DNA from: Anaerolineales bacterium
Lineage (GTDB): Bacteria > Chloroflexota > Anaerolineae > Anaerolineales > UBA11579
Reading direction: 5' to 3'
Length of the DNA stretch: 64,000 nt
Assembly: GCA_019454165.1 (NCBI GenBank)
Contig: CP075367.1
Span: 705,971 to 769,970 of the forward strand
Numbering within the stretch: position 1 is the stretch's first letter; every line of letters begins with the position of its first letter. Below, one piece after another: positions 9,373 to 18,603 of this stretch. Both the position numbers and the translations under genes were made by a program. The notes beneath the pieces were generated by a model that was not told the DNA's origin, searched no databases, and saw only the letters and a list, made by a program, of their open reading frames with translations.

Positions 9373-10130
9373 TGGCGCGTGTTCCGCTGATCGCTGGCAA
9401 CTGGAAGATGAACAAAACAGTAGGCGAGGCCCTGCGCCTGGTGGACGAAATGCTCCCCGGCTTGCAGGCCGTGCAAGGGGTAGAGAAGCTGCTGTGCCCA
9501 CCGGCCATCGCCATTATGCCGGTGGCGGCCATGCTGGAAGGCAAGGGCATTGGCCTGGGCGCGCAGAACCTGCACTGGGAGAAGGACGGCGCCTATACCG
9601 GCGAGCTTTCGGCCGCCATGGTGGCCGAGTTTTGCCAATACGTCATCGTCGGCCACTCTGAGCGGCGTGCCCTGTTCGGCGACAGTGACCTGAACGTGCA
9701 TCGCAAAGTGACCGCCGCCCTAGCGGCCGGCCTGAAGCCGGTGCTGTGCATCGGTGAAACGCTGGAGCAGAACGAGGCCGGCCGCGCCGCCGAGGTGCTC
9801 AGCGCCCAACTGCGCGCCGCCCTCGAAGGCGTGCAGATCAATTCAGCCGAGGCGCTAGTGGTGGCCTATGAGCCGGTATGGGCCATCGGCACCGGCAAAG
9901 CGGCCAGCCCGGAGCCGATCAATACTCTGTTGCGCAACGTGGTGCGCCCCACGCTGGCCGGCCTGCTGGGCCAGGAGCTGTCCGAGGGCGTGCGCGTGCT
10001 GTATGGCGGTTCGGTGAATGCTGCCAATGCGGGCGAGTACTTCGCCCAGTCGGAGGTGGACGGCGCGCTGGTCGGCGGCGCCAGCCTGAAAGCGGCCGAC
10101 TTCCTCGCCATTACCCAGGCTGCAGCCTAA
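9372..10130 (+). CDS. tpiA: Triosephosphate isomerase
   Basis: The 252-residue TIM-barrel enzyme interconverts dihydroxyacetone phosphate and glyceraldehyde 3-phosphate. Visible catalytic elements are GNWKMNKT (substrate Asn and Lys13), IVGHSERR (catalytic His), and AYEPVWAIGTG (catalytic Glu and the mobile phosphate loop). YGGSVNAAN near the C-terminus binds phosphate. It is the last gene of yvcK-pgk-tpiA and shares one base with the pgk stop codon. It ends only 9 bp from the end of the convergent GGDEF gene, with no clear terminator between. Confidence 0.97.
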   Translation: MARVPLIAGNWKMNKTVGEALRLVDEMLPGLQAVQGVEKLLCPPAIAIMPVAAMLEGKGIGLGAQNLHWEKDGAYTGELSAAMVAEFCQYVIVGHSERRALFGDSDLNVHRKVTAALAAGLKPVLCIGETLEQNEAGRAAEVLSAQLRAALEGVQINSAEALVVAYEPVWAIGTGKAASPEPINTLLRNVVRPTLAGLLGQELSEGVRVLYGGSVNAANAGEYFAQSEVDGALVGGASLKAADFLAITQAAA

Positions 10131-10139
10131 CTATCTTCG

Positions 10140-11525
10140 TTAGCGGTTTTGACCAAACAGGCGGACATTGTTTCCGCCTGCTTGTTTAACTTCGTACATG
10201 GCGCGGTCTGCCGCGCGTAGCAGCGCCTCAGCGTCCAGCTCTTGCCCGCTCAGGGCGATCCCGATGCTGGCAGTGATGTTGACATCCTGGGCCGGGTTGC
10301 TGAGCTGGAAGGGACGCAGCACCGCCTCCCGCACGCGGGCCGATACCTGCATCGCATCCTCCGCTTCCGTCACCCCATCCAGGAACACGGCGAACTCGTC
10401 GCCACCCAGGCGCGCCACCACATCCCCGGGGCGGATGCTGGCCTCTACCCGGCGGGCAAAGTTGTACAGCAGCTCGTCGCCGGCCATATGCCCGAAAGTG
10501 TCGTTGAAAGCCTTCAGATCATCCAGGTCAATGAATAGCACCGCGTAGCCGTAGCTGTCGTTCTCTGCCAGCAGGTTGGCGCGGCGCACATGGTCTATAA
10601 AGAAAGAGCGATTGGGGATCTGGGTGAGCGCATCATGCGTCGCATGGTGCTGCAGCACTTCCTGGGTCAGCTTGCGCACGGTGATATTGTGCAGCACGCA
10701 CACCCAGCCTCCATGCTGTGATTGCAACGGGGCGGTGTGCCAATCAAAGTGCTGGTCGCCCAGGGTGATCTCCAGATCGAAGGCCTGCGCACTATTGAAC
10801 AGCCCGGCCACGCGCTCGATCTCGGCCGCCTCCAGCTGCTTGCGCTGCAGCACTTGCTGCAGGGTCATGGCCTCATCCGCGGCCAGGCCGAAGAAATCCA
10901 TGGCGGCCTGGTTGGCGCGGGTCAGACTCAGCTCGGCTGAGAGCAGCAGGATCGGGTCCGGTGTGCTCTGCAGCAGCGCATCGAACAGGGCGGTCTGCTC
11001 CATCAGTTCGGCCTGGAACTTGCGCTTGCCGGTGATGTTGCAGAACATGATCTCGGTGCCGATCACGTTGCCCTCGTCGTCCTTGCTGGCTACCGCTGAG
11101 CACATGGCGAACACCGGCACGCCGTGCTTGTTGTATAAGCTCAGCTCGCGCTCGCGTACGAAGCCATTGTCGCGGATGTCGCTGAACAGGCGCGTGACAT
11201 CGGTCTCGTTGTTCCACATGTATTCGGGGAATGGCTTGTTGAGCAGTTTGTTGTTGCTGTCCTCGCCCATCATGGTGAGGAAGTAGGGGTTGGCATATGT
11301 GATCTGGTTGTCGGCGTTGGTGTACACCACGCCGTCGTGGGCGTTGTTGTGAAAGTTAAGGTCAGACATGGCGCGCTCAAGAAAGTTGCGCTCCAGCGAC
11401 GCCTTCTCGAGCTTACTCTTGAGCTCGGCGTTCTCTTTGCGCAGCCTGGTCAGCGCCGGCGAAGCGGGTGCACGTTTGACCGCCGCTTTTTTCGCGGACT
11501 TCTTCGTAGTTTTCTTGACGGCCAT
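10140..11525 (-). CDS. Diguanylate cyclase with two PAS domains
   Basis: The 461-residue protein begins with a Lys/Ala-rich stretch (1-20) and a coiled-coil segment (about 25-52). Two PAS-type sensor domains follow (about 55-165 and 175-285), then a GGDEF domain (about 295-455). The active site GGDEF is intact at 374-378, and the RxxD inhibitory site (RPGD, 365-368) sits exactly five residues upstream, so the enzyme should make cyclic di-GMP from GTP and be product-inhibited. There is no membrane segment. The Lys-rich N-terminus resembles the tails on ribosomal proteins in this window. An HD-GYP phosphodiesterase, the opposing activity, lies about 3 kb away. Confidence 0.93.
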   Translation of the reverse strand: MAVKKTTKKSAKKAAVKRAPASPALTRLRKENAELKSKLEKASLERNFLERAMSDLNFHNNAHDGVVYTNADNQITYANPYFLTMMGEDSNNKLLNKPFPEYMWNNETDVTRLFSDIRDNGFVRERELSLYNKHGVPVFAMCSAVASKDDEGNVIGTEIMFCNITGKRKFQAELMEQTALFDALLQSTPDPILLLSAELSLTRANQAAMDFFGLAADEAMTLQQVLQRKQLEAAEIERVAGLFNSAQAFDLEITLGDQHFDWHTAPLQSQHGGWVCVLHNITVRKLTQEVLQHHATHDALTQIPNRSFFIDHVRRANLLAENDSYGYAVLFIDLDDLKAFNDTFGHMAGDELLYNFARRVEASIRPGDVVARLGGDEFAVFLDGVTEAEDAMQVSARVREAVLRPFQLSNPAQDVNITASIGIALSGQELDAEALLRAADRAMYEVKQAGGNNVRLFGQNR

Positions 11526-11621
11526 ACCTTAAAAGAACCTCGACACTCCTGAGAGTGTACACCTTTCAAAAACGTCAAAAAACCTAAACTAACAAAACTG
11601 CAAGCTGTCTGCTTGCACTCC

Positions 11622-12248
11622 TTACCCGGTACCGAACTGGCGGTCGCCCGCATCGCCCAGGCCGGGCACAATGTAGCCGATCTCGTTCAGGCGCTCATCT
11701 TTGGCCCCGAGGAAGATGGGCACATCCGGGTGCTCCTGGTTCAGGTGCTGGATGCCCTCGGGCGCGCCCAGCAGGCCGATGTAGCGAATGTTCTTGACGC
11801 CCCATTCCTTGAGGATGCTCACCGTGGCCGCCGCCGAGCCGCCGGTGGCCAGCATGGGGTCCAGCACCAGGCACACGCCCACGGTGGGGGCCAGCGGCAG
11901 TTTGTTGTAGTACTGCACCGGCTGCAGGGTCTTCTCATCACGGAACAGGCCGATGTGCCAGACCTGCGCATCCGGGATCAGCTCCCACACGCCGTCCACC
12001 ATGCCCAGGCCAGCGCGCAAGATCGGCACCAGGCCGATCGTGTCTTCCATCTCGCCGCCTTCGGCTTTGCCCATCGGCGTCTCGACCACTTTCTTGATCG
12101 TATGCAGATCGCGGGTGGCCTCATACGTCAGCAGGGCGCTGATCTCTTTGACTAACTCTCTGAATTTACGGGGTTCGGTGGATTTGTCTCTAAGGATGGT
12201 GAGCTTGTGTAAGACCATGGGGTGTGTGGATACGTTCTCTTGGGCCAT
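11622..12248 (-). CDS. upp: Uracil phosphoribosyltransferase
   Basis: The 208-residue enzyme makes UMP from uracil and PRPP (pyrimidine salvage). The PRPP loop [15 protein letters not shown] is at about 128-142 and the uracil-binding C-terminal motif [17 protein letters not shown] is intact. The ATG at 12248 has a strong GGAGGAA ribosome binding site. In-frame codons upstream (to 12380) run into ruvB and its promoter and do not resemble the family. TATAAT on the minus strand at 12288-12293 is a fitting -10 box. Confidence 0.97.
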   Translation of the reverse strand: MAQENVSTHPMVLHKLTILRDKSTEPRKFRELVKEISALLTYEATRDLHTIKKVVETPMGKAEGGEMEDTIGLVPILRAGLGMVDGVWELIPDAQVWHIGLFRDEKTLQPVQYYNKLPLAPTVGVCLVLDPMLATGGSAAATVSILKEWGVKNIRYIGLLGAPEGIQHLNQEHPDVPIFLGAKDERLNEIGYIVPGLGDAGDRQFGTG

Positions 12249-12287
12249 GCGCGTTCCTCCGTGGCTATTGGGTTGTAAATTGCGCCG

Positions 12288-12335
12288 ATTATATACGCGC
12301 AGCCGCATCGCCGCGATTTTTTGAACCTGTATAAT
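12288..12335. promoter_or_regulatory. Divergent upp/ruvB promoter region
   Basis: TATAAT on the minus strand (12288-12293) serves upp, which has a leader with a strong ribosome binding site. TATAAT on the plus strand (12330-12335) ends 8 nt before the ruvB ATG, suggesting a leaderless ruvB mRNA. Consensus -35 boxes are not apparent. Confidence 0.5.
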
Positions 12336-12343
12336 CCTTCGCA

Positions 12344-13369
12344 ATGAGCGACACGCCGCGCCTGGTTGACCCGGCGCCACAAACCACAGACCGCAGCGAA
12401 CCTGCCCTGCGCCCCCGCAAACTTGATGAACTGATCGGCCAGAAGAACGTCAAGGAGAACCTTGCCATTCTGCTGGACGCCGCCCGCCAGCGCGGCGAAG
12501 CGCTGGACCATGTGCTCTTCTATGGCCCGCCCGGCCTCGGCAAGACCACCCTGGCGCATATCCTGGCCAATGAGATGGGCGTCAACATCAAGGTCACCGC
12601 AGGCCCGGCCATCGAGCGCCAGGGTGACCTGGCGGCTATCCTGAGTAACCTCAACGAGGGCGATGTGCTCTTCGTGGATGAGATCCACCGCCTCGGCAAA
12701 GCCGTGGAAGAAGTGCTCTACCCCGCCATGGAAGACTACGCGCTCGACATCGTGATCGGCAAAGGCCCCTCGGCCCGCGCCATCCGCCTCAAGCTGCCGC
12801 GCTTCACGGTCATCGGCGCCACCACCCGGCTGGCCCTGCTCACCGCGCCGCTGCGTGCCCGCTTCGGCGCCACCTTCCGCCTGGACTACTACGAGCCCGA
12901 GGCGATCCGCGCCATCCTGGCGCGGGCCGCCGGCGAGCTGGGCCTGCAGCCGGACGCTGAGGGCATGCAGGAGATCGCCACTCGCAGCCGCGGCACGCCC
13001 CGCGTCGCGCTGCGTCTGCTGCGCCGCGTGCGTGATTATGCCGAGGTGCGCGCCAACGGGCAGCTCAACCGCGCGGTAGCCCAGCAAGCCCTGCAGCTGC
13101 TGGAGGTGGACGAGCTGGGTCTGGACGAACTGGACCGGCGCGTGCTGCGCGTGATCATCGAGAAGTTCAGCGGCGGCCCGGTGGGGCTCAACACCATCTC
13201 GGCCGCGGTCAGCGAAGAGCCCGACACCATCATGGATGTGGTCGAGCCGTACCTGATGCAGCTCGGCTTCCTGGAACGCCGTGCCCAAGGCCGCCACGCC
13301 ACCCTGGCGGCCTGCAACCACCTCGGGCTGCCTGTTCCGGCCCAGCTGAACACGCCTACTTTGTTTTGA
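12344..13369 (+). CDS. ruvB: Holliday junction branch migration ATPase RuvB
   Basis: The 341-residue AAA+ helicase drives branch migration of Holliday junctions with Ruv[19 protein letters not shown] opens the ATPase domain. Walker [13 protein letters not shown] (about 63-74), Walker B VDEIHRL, sensor 1 [15 protein letters not shown], and the C-terminal winged helix ending in QRTAQGR-like QGRHATLAA are visible. The start is set by the -10 box 8 nt upstream and by the family N-terminus. ruvA and ruvC are not adjacent. Confidence 0.97.
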   Translation: MSDTPRLVDPAPQTTDRSEPALRPRKLDELIGQKNVKENLAILLDAARQRGEALDHVLFYGPPGLGKTTLAHILANEMGVNIKVTAGPAIERQGDLAAILSNLNEGDVLFVDEIHRLGKAVEEVLYPAMEDYALDIVIGKGPSARAIRLKLPRFTVIGATTRLALLTAPLRARFGATFRLDYYEPEAIRAILARAAGELGLQPDAEGMQEIATRSRGTPRVALRLLRRVRDYAEVRANGQLNRAVAQQALQLLEVDELGLDELDRRVLRVIIEKFSGGPVGLNTISAAVSEEPDTIMDVVEPYLMQLGFLERRAQGRHATLAACNHLGLPVPAQLNTPTLF

Positions 13370-13370
13370 T

Positions 13371-13450
13371 CCACAGATAAACACAGATGCCGAAACGGAT
13401 AAAGCAGATACATCTGAGTTCATCTGCTTAGCATCTGTGTGCATCTGTGG
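13371..13450. repeat. Inverted repeat between ruvB and queA
   Basis: CCACAGATAAACACAGATG (13371-13389) and CATCTGTGTGCATCTGTGG (13432-13450) form inverted arms. A nested pair of GCAGAT and ATCTGC lies inside. A related ATCTGTGTTTATCTGTGG occurs at about 62868-62886. It could act as a transcript-end structure for ruvB, but no T-run follows. Confidence 0.6.
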
Positions 13451-13462
13451 AAAGTATTCGCC

Positions 13463-14479
13463 ATGAATACCGCTGACTTTGACTACCATCTCCCCGAAGA
13501 GCGCATCGCCCAGACGCCTCTGGAGCCACGTGACAGCTCGCGCTTGCTGGTGCTCGAACGTGCCACCGGCCGGCGCACCCACACCCACTTCGCCGAGATC
13601 GGCGCCTTCCTGCGCCCGCACGACCTGCTGGTCGCCAACCACAGCCGCGTCCTGCCCGCCCGCCTGCACGGTCGCAAGCTGCCCGGCGGCGGCGAGGTGG
13701 AGCTGCTCCTCGTTGAGCAGCTCGAACCGCAACGCTGGAAAGCGCTGGCCGGCGGCAAGGGCCTACGGCCCGGCCGCCTCATTGACCTCGGCAACGGCCT
13801 CCAGGCTGAAATAGTAGAAGAACTGGAGCGCTCTGAGCGCGTCGTGGTCTTCAACAAGCCGCTCGACGAGGCGCTCAACACTATCGGGCAGATGCCGCTG
13901 CCGCCCTACATTCACACTGCTTTGCAAGACCGCGAGCGTTACCAGACCGTGTACTCGCAGCAGGTCGGCTCGGTGGCCGCGCCCACCGCTGGCCTGCACT
14001 TCACGCCAGAGCTTCTAGCGCGCCTGCAGGCGCAGGGCGTCGGCTTCGCCGAAGTGCTGCTGCACGTGGGGCTGGATACCTTTGCCCCGGTGCACGAGGA
14101 TGACCCCAGCCAGCACCACATCCACACCGAGTGGTGCAGCCTGCCCGCCCAGACCGCCGGTGCGGTGAATACGGCCCGCGCCGCCGGCGGCCGCGTGGTG
14201 GCCGTGGGCACCACCAGCGTGCGCACGCTGGAGAGCGCCGCCCGCGCCGGCGGTGGCCAGGTGGCCCCGTACGAAGGCCGCACAGACTTATTCATCTTGC
14301 CGGGCTTTGAGTTCAAAGCGGTGGATGCGATGGTCACTAACTTCCACCTGCCGCGTTCCAGCCTGCTCATGCTGGTCAGCGCGTTCGCAGGGCGTGAACT
14401 GATCCTGGAAACCTACCAGGAAGCTATCTCGCTTAACTATCGCTTTTATTCGTTTGGCGATGCAATGCTGATCGTCTAG
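13463..14479 (+). CDS. queA: S-adenosylmethionine:tRNA ribosyltransferase-isomerase QueA
   Basis: The 338-residue enzyme adds the cyclopentane-epoxide ring of epoxyqueuosine to preQ1-modified tRNA, using SAM. Family motifs are FDYHLPEERIAQTPLEPRD at the N-terminus, NHSRVLPARL, TAGLHFTPELL, HVGLDTFAPV, and the TTSVRTLES and TNFHLPRSSLLMLVSAFAG segments near the C-terminus. The ATG at 13463 gives the family N-terminus; an upstream GTG lies inside the inverted repeat and was rejected. It ends 3 bp from the convergent HD-GYP gene. Confidence 0.96.
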   Translation: MNTADFDYHLPEERIAQTPLEPRDSSRLLVLERATGRRTHTHFAEIGAFLRPHDLLVANHSRVLPARLHGRKLPGGGEVELLLVEQLEPQRWKALAGGKGLRPGRLIDLGNGLQAEIVEELERSERVVVFNKPLDEALNTIGQMPLPPYIHTALQDRERYQTVYSQQVGSVAAPTAGLHFTPELLARLQAQGVGFAEVLLHVGLDTFAPVHEDDPSQHHIHTEWCSLPAQTAGAVNTARAAGGRVVAVGTTSVRTLESAARAGGGQVAPYEGRTDLFILPGFEFKAVDAMVTNFHLPRSSLLMLVSAFAGRELILETYQEAISLNYRFYSFGDAMLIV

Positions 14480-14482
14480 CGG

Positions 14483-17400
14483 CTAGTCACCGTTGCAGGT
14501 GTCCAGCACCTGCAAGAAGGCTTCAACCACCTGCGGGTCGAACTGGCTTCCGCTGCAGCGCTTGAGCTCGGCGATGGCTTCTTCCTTCGAACGCGCTTTG
14601 CGGTACACCCGTTCATCAGTCATGGCCACATACGCATCCGCCACGCTGATGATGCGGGCGATCTTGGGGATCTCGTCGCCCTTCAAACCATCCGGGTAGC
14701 CGGATCCGTCGTAACGTTCCTGGTGGGCACGGATGATCGGCGCCACCGAGGCCAGGTTGCGCACCGGCTCCACGATGCGGGCGCCGATCTCGGGGTGCTG
14801 GCGCATCACTTCAAGCTCAGCCTGCTCCAGTGAGCTGGGCTTGCGTAAGATCTCATCCGGCACGCCGATCTTGCCAATATCGTGCAGCAAGGCGCCCCAT
14901 TTGATATCGATCAATTCCTCAGGAGTACATCCCAGCAGGCGGCCGGTTTCCACGGCCATGTCCACCAGGCGCTGGCTGTGGCCGCTGGTGTAGGTGTCGC
15001 GCACATCGATCGCGCTCGCCAGGGCGCTCACCGTTTGCAGGTAGGCGTCTTGCGCTTCTTCAAACAGGCGCACATTCTCCAGTGCGATGCCGGCGTGAAT
15101 GGCAAAAGTGGACACCAGGTCGGCATCGGCCTGCGAGAACTGCTTGGAGGTGTAGCCGTCCACGGTCAGCACGCCAATGCAGGCGCCGCGGGCGATCAGC
15201 GGCGCGCCGATCCACGACTTTACGTTTTGGGCGCCTTCCAGCTGCAGCCAGTCCGGGTGGTCGCCAATATCCTCGTACAGCACGGTGCGCTGTTCAAACA
15301 GCAGCGGGTGGGCAAACTTGTCTTCAGCGATCGGCAGTTCAAGGCCAACCACATCGCTGGCCAGGGTGCCGGCTACCGCGTGCACGATCAGGTTCTCGCC
15401 GCGCACCAGTTGCACCGAAGCGCTGTCGAACGGCACCACCCGCTTGAGTTGATCCAGGATCAGGTCAAGCACGCTGGCCCGGTCGGCGGCTGAGCCCAGG
15501 ATCGCGGCTACCTCACGCAGCGTTTCCGCCTGGCTGCGCTGGAAGCGCTCAGATTGCAGCAGGCGCAGCTTCTCGATCGCCGTGCCGGTCTGGCCGGCGA
15601 TCGTGCTCAGCAGGCGCAGGTCAGAGTCGGTGAAGGCGTTGACCCGCACGCTCTCGGCGTTGATCACGCCCAGCACGCGGTTGCCGTTGCCCAGGATCGG
15701 CACACACAGCTCAGAACGCATGCTGGGGTTGACGCGCATATAGCTGGGTTCCTTGCGCACATCCGGCACGCGCCAGGCCTTGCCGGTGGCGGCCACGCGG
15801 CCGGTCACACCCTCGGCCAGGCTGACCACCCGGTTCAGATCCTGCGGAGTGATGCCGCGGTAGGAGGGGTGCACGGTCAGCTTGTCACCGTCCGCGTGCA
15901 TCATCAGGAAACCGAACTTGTCCGTGTATAAACTGGCGCCGATGATCTCCGTGGCGCGCTCGATCAGCTCATCTTCGCCCTTGGCGTTCACAGCCGCCTG
16001 GGTGATAGCGTGCAACACCGTCAGCTCTTGCAGCTGGCGCTTGGTCGACTCGAACAGATGCACGCTCTCTAGGAACATGGAGATCTGGTCACCCAGGGTC
16101 GAGAGCGCCGCGATCTCGTAATCGTCGAATGCGTTGGGCTGCTGGCTCTCAATGTTCAACAAGGCATACACCTTGTTGTAGATCTTGATCGGGATGACGA
16201 TCTCAGACTCGATCTTGGCAAAGCCTTCCACCAGCAGAAAATCGGGATGGCTGCTGGCTTGGTTGGTGTAGACCACCTCGCCTGTGCGGGCAGCCAGCCC
16301 CAGCAGGCCCTCGCCAAAGGGTTGGATATACCCCTGGCGCTCAGCCATAAGCTCAAAGCCGCCCGCCACCGCCTCCACAATGTACGACTGCGTATCATCA
16401 TCCACGCGGGAGATGTCGGTGGAGTAATAGCCCATGCGGCGGTGCAGGCATTCCACAATGATCTGGAACAGTTTGTCGCGCTCCAGAATGCCGCTCATGC
16501 GGTTGGTCAGCTCGTTGAGCACGGCCAGCTGGTGCGTGCGGCGGCTTTCGGCGGCGGCGTTGCGCAGCCGCTCGATGCCGGTCGCCAGTTGGCCGGCCAG
16601 GGTGAGCAACAGGCGCTCATCGTCTTCGGTGAAGTGGTTGAGTTCGCGGCTCTCCGTATTGATGATGCCGATCACGCGGTCGCCGATCTTCATCGGCACG
16701 CACAGCTCAGACAGTGTCTTCTTGTCGTAATCGAGGTAGTTGGCTTCCTGGCGCGTATCGTTGATGCGCATCGGTTTGCCGGTTTGCGCCACGCGCCCAG
16801 TCACGCCCTGGCCCAGCGGTATCGGCTTGCTGGCCACCTCAGGCGCAGACTCGTACGAGGGGTGAATATGCAGTTGCCCGTCTTCCCCCACGAGAATAAT
16901 GCCGAAGTTATCCGAATAGATACTGTGGCGGATGAGCTGCGTAGCGCTTTCGATCAGCTCATCTACGCTCTTTGCCTCAGTGGTGGAGTTGGCCACCTGC
17001 TGCAATATGGTCAGTTCCTGCAGTTGGCGGCGGGTCGCCTGGAAGAGGCGCGCATTCTCGATCGCCACGGCAGCCTGGTGGCATAGGGTCTGGGCCAAAT
17101 AGATCTCGCGGCTGCTATAGGTGTGGCCTTCGCGCTTGTCTTGCAGCTCCGCCAAGCCGATTGTCTTGCTCTGCGCCAGCAGAGGCAGGATCAGCACAGT
17201 CGAGGCGCCGGCAGACTTCATTGCCTTTTTCTCGGCTTCACTGGTCGAGTTTGAATTGATGTGTTTTTGGATCGGGCGGCCGAGCTCCAGCACGGTGTTG
17301 ACGTCTAGATCAGGGGCAACCGGCTTGGGTTGGCTGCGCGCCAGGGTGTAGCTGTGTCGCAGGCGCAGGTCTTTGGTATCGGCCAGCCAGTCGTAGGCGA

Positions 17401-17995
17401 TAAAGGCATTGGCGTCCAGCAGCGTGGCTAACTGCCTGCCGACGACTTCCAACACTTTATCAATATCCAGGCTGGAGGCAATGCTGGCTCCGGTGAGCGC
17501 CAGGGCGGCCAGCTCGTCTACGTGTTGGCCGTCTTCGACCCAGCTGCTGGTGTCAACTTCGGGGCTGGAAATGAGAACGCGAATGAATTCAGTATCCTTG
17601 ACCGGCAGGCTGGATATCTGCGCTCTGCCGGTGATCTGCTTGCCGCTGGGTGTGCGCCCGTGCCATTCGAACTCAGGCGTCTCGCCGCTGCGCACGCGCT
17701 CCAGGTGGTCCTGGTAGCGTTGCAGAGTGGCGCTCTTCGGCGCGTTCTTGACTGCGCTCAACTGGTTGAAGGTCAGCCCGTACAGGGCGCCCTCATCCGC
17801 CTCGAACAGCAGCAGCGCGCTCTGGTTGGCCACCAGGATCTTGCCGCTGTCTGCATGCAGGATCAGCACGGCTTCGGCGATGTGCTCCACCAGCGCTTTG
17901 ACCTTGCTCAGGTTGCGCAAAGCATCCGCGTCCGGGGCATTCTGGCGCGAGCGTGAGTCTTTGAAGGAGGCTAGCAGCATCGGTTCAGTACCCAT
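14483..17995 (-). CDS. Multi-GAF sensor HD-GYP cyclic-di-GMP phosphodiesterase
   Basis: The 1170-residue soluble signalling protein has a PAS domain (about 30-150), five tandem GAF-type domains (roughly 165-330, 345-495, 510-660, 670-825, 835-985) and a C-terminal HD-GYP domain (about 990-1165). The metal and catalytic motifs are complete: HSQRLVDMA, LLHDIGKIGVPDEIL, MRQHPEIG, HQERYDGSGYPDGLKGDEIP and VADAYVAMTDERVYR. It should hydrolyse cyclic di-GMP under control of ligands or redox state sensed by the GAF stack. Two GAF units are close copies, both ending in LSELCVP/RSELCVP and VIGIIN/VLGVIN motifs, so internal duplication is evident. It lies downstream of the two small peptides on the same strand (99-nt gap, no clear terminator). 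Confidence 0.9.
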   Translation of the reverse strand: MGTEPMLLASFKDSRSRQNAPDADALRNLSKVKALVEHIAEAVLILHADSGKILVANQSALLLFEADEGALYGLTFNQLSAVKNAPKSATLQRYQDHLERVRSGETPEFEWHGRTPSGKQITGRAQISSLPVKDTEFIRVLISSPEVDTSSWVEDGQHVDELAALALTGASIASSLDIDKVLEVVGRQLATLLDANAFIAYDWLADTKDLRLRHSYTLARSQPKPVAPDLDVNTVLELGRPIQKHINSNSTSEAEKKAMKSAGASTVLILPLLAQSKTIGLAELQDKREGHTYSSREIYLAQTLCHQAAVAIENARLFQATRRQLQELTILQQVANSTTEAKSVDELIESATQLIRHSIYSDNFGIILVGEDGQLHIHPSYESAPEVASKPIPLGQGVTGRVAQTGKPMRINDTRQEANYLDYDKKTLSELCVPMKIGDRVIGIINTESRELNHFTEDDERLLLTLAGQLATGIERLRNAAAESRRTHQLAVLNELTNRMSGILERDKLFQIIVECLHRRMGYYSTDISRVDDDTQSYIVEAVAGGFELMAERQGYIQPFGEGLLGLAARTGEVVYTNQASSHPDFLLVEGFAKIESEIVIPIKIYNKVYALLNIESQQPNAFDDYEIAALSTLGDQISMFLESVHLFESTKRQLQELTVLHAITQAAVNAKGEDELIERATEIIGASLYTDKFGFLMMHADGDKLTVHPSYRGITPQDLNRVVSLAEGVTGRVAATGKAWRVPDVRKEPSYMRVNPSMRSELCVPILGNGNRVLGVINAESVRVNAFTDSDLRLLSTIAGQTGTAIEKLRLLQSERFQRSQAETLREVAAILGSAADRASVLDLILDQLKRVVPFDSASVQLVRGENLIVHAVAGTLASDVVGLELPIAEDKFAHPLLFEQRTVLYEDIGDHPDWLQLEGAQNVKSWIGAPLIARGACIGVLTVDGYTSKQFSQADADLVSTFAIHAGIALENVRLFEEAQDAYLQTVSALASAIDVRDTYTSGHSQRLVDMAVETGRLLGCTPEELIDIKWGALLHDIGKIGVPDEILRKPSSLEQAELEVMRQHPEIGARIVEPVRNLASVAPIIRAHQERYDGSGYPDGLKGDEIPKIARIISVADAYVAMTDERVYRKARSKEEAIAELKRCSGSQFDPQVVEAFLQVLDTCNGD

Positions 17996-18094
17996 AAGCG
18001 CTGCTCATCTTGCGGGCATGCGTCATGTTAAGGGATGGGTGCCTTGCCGCCAGTGATGGGCGGGGCGGCATCTCCCAAAGTAATGCTAGGCTTC

Positions 18095-18310
18095 TTAGTG
18101 AACTGCCGCCGAGGTCTGGATCAGCGAGCCGAGACGGCGCATGAACTGGTCCAGGTCCATGGCCTGGATGGCCGTGATGGCCCGCATTTCCTCTTCATTC
18201 AGCTGGAAAGCGCCCAGCTTTTCCTGCAGACGGCCGTTCAAAACAGCTGCCTTGAAATCCTGGTCTACCAGAGCAAGAGTAGCGATAGCGTTCAGTTTCA
18301 GCTTGGACAT
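18095..18310 (-). CDS. NHLP/Os1348-like leader-type peptide, candidate RiPP precursor
   Basis: A 71-residue peptide with an AGGAG ribosome binding site at 18318-18322, well placed for the ATG. The pattern LALVDQDFKAAVL, then KLGAFQLNEEEMRAI and a helical end resembles the nitrile-hydratase-leader-peptide (NHLP) clan, notably Os1348-like proteins. There, a D..F...L stretch and an L..EE motif form a leader recognised by RiPP maturation enzymes. It ends in SLIQTSAAVH, with no Cys and no obvious core. It is 54 nt downstream of the four-repeat peptide with no terminator between, so both are probably co-transcribed. No maturation enzyme (YcaO, LanM, radical SAM) is nearby. The family link rests on motif likeness only. 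Confidence 0.6.
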   Translation of the reverse strand: MSKLKLNAIATLALVDQDFKAAVLNGRLQEKLGAFQLNEEEMRAITAIQAMDLDQFMRRLGSLIQTSAAVH

Positions 18311-18364
18311 TGTTAGGCTCCTATGGTGTTACCTGGTTCGTATGGCGAAAGAAGAAGGTACAGA

Positions 18365-18562
18365 TTACAGGGTGGGGCCAGTGCCGATGCCGCCGCCGAC
18401 AGGGTGGTGGCTCAAGCCGGGGCCGGTGCCAATGCCGCCGCCAACGGGGTGATGGGTCAAGCCGGGGCCGGTGCCAATACCGCCACCTACGGGGTGATTG
18501 CTCTGGGGAGCCGTACCGATGCCGCCGCCGACGGGGTGAGAGAAAGCAAAGTTCTTGGTCAT
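18365..18562 (-). CDS. Four-repeat glycine-rich micropeptide (HPVGGGIGT repeats)
   Basis: A 65-residue peptide: MTKNFAFS followed by four copies of a 13-15 residue unit. The unit is HPVGGGIGTGPGL with linkers TH or SH; copy 1 reads HPVGGGIGTAPQSN and copy 4 ends GTGPTL. The ATG at 18562 has an AGGAGA ribosome binding site (18572-18577) and a minus-strand TAGAAT (18604-18609) about 41 nt upstream. Within the nine-residue block HPVGGGIGT every difference between the four DNA copies is synonymous (for example Val GTC/GTA/GTT), strong evidence that the peptide is translated and constrained. There is no signal peptide and no Cys. I do not recognise the family. Multiple identical cores suggest a post-translationally processed peptide, which is inference. 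Confidence 0.8.
   Translation of the reverse strand: MTKNFAFSHPVGGGIGTAPQSNHPVGGGIGTGPGLTHHPVGGGIGTGPGLSHHPVGGGIGTGPTL
18381..18538. repeat. 45-bp tandem repeat inside the micropeptide gene
   Basis: Units start at 18381, 18426, 18471 and 18513 (45, 45, 42 and 26 bp). They differ mostly at third codon positions of the minus-strand reading frame. Confidence 0.9.
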
Positions 18563-18603
18563 GTTCGTAGATCTCCTGTTTTTTCTTGAATTAGATTGGC
18601 CGC

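Noticed and set aside
13439..13462. GTG start for queA eight codons upstream
   Set aside because: It lies inside the inverted repeat, and the family N-terminus begins at the ATG at 13463.
17996..18094. 28-codon frame between the NHLP-like peptide and the HD-GYP gene
   Set aside because: The GGGAG site is directly against its ATG, and the sequence (Pro/Arg/His-rich) has no repeat or leader pattern.
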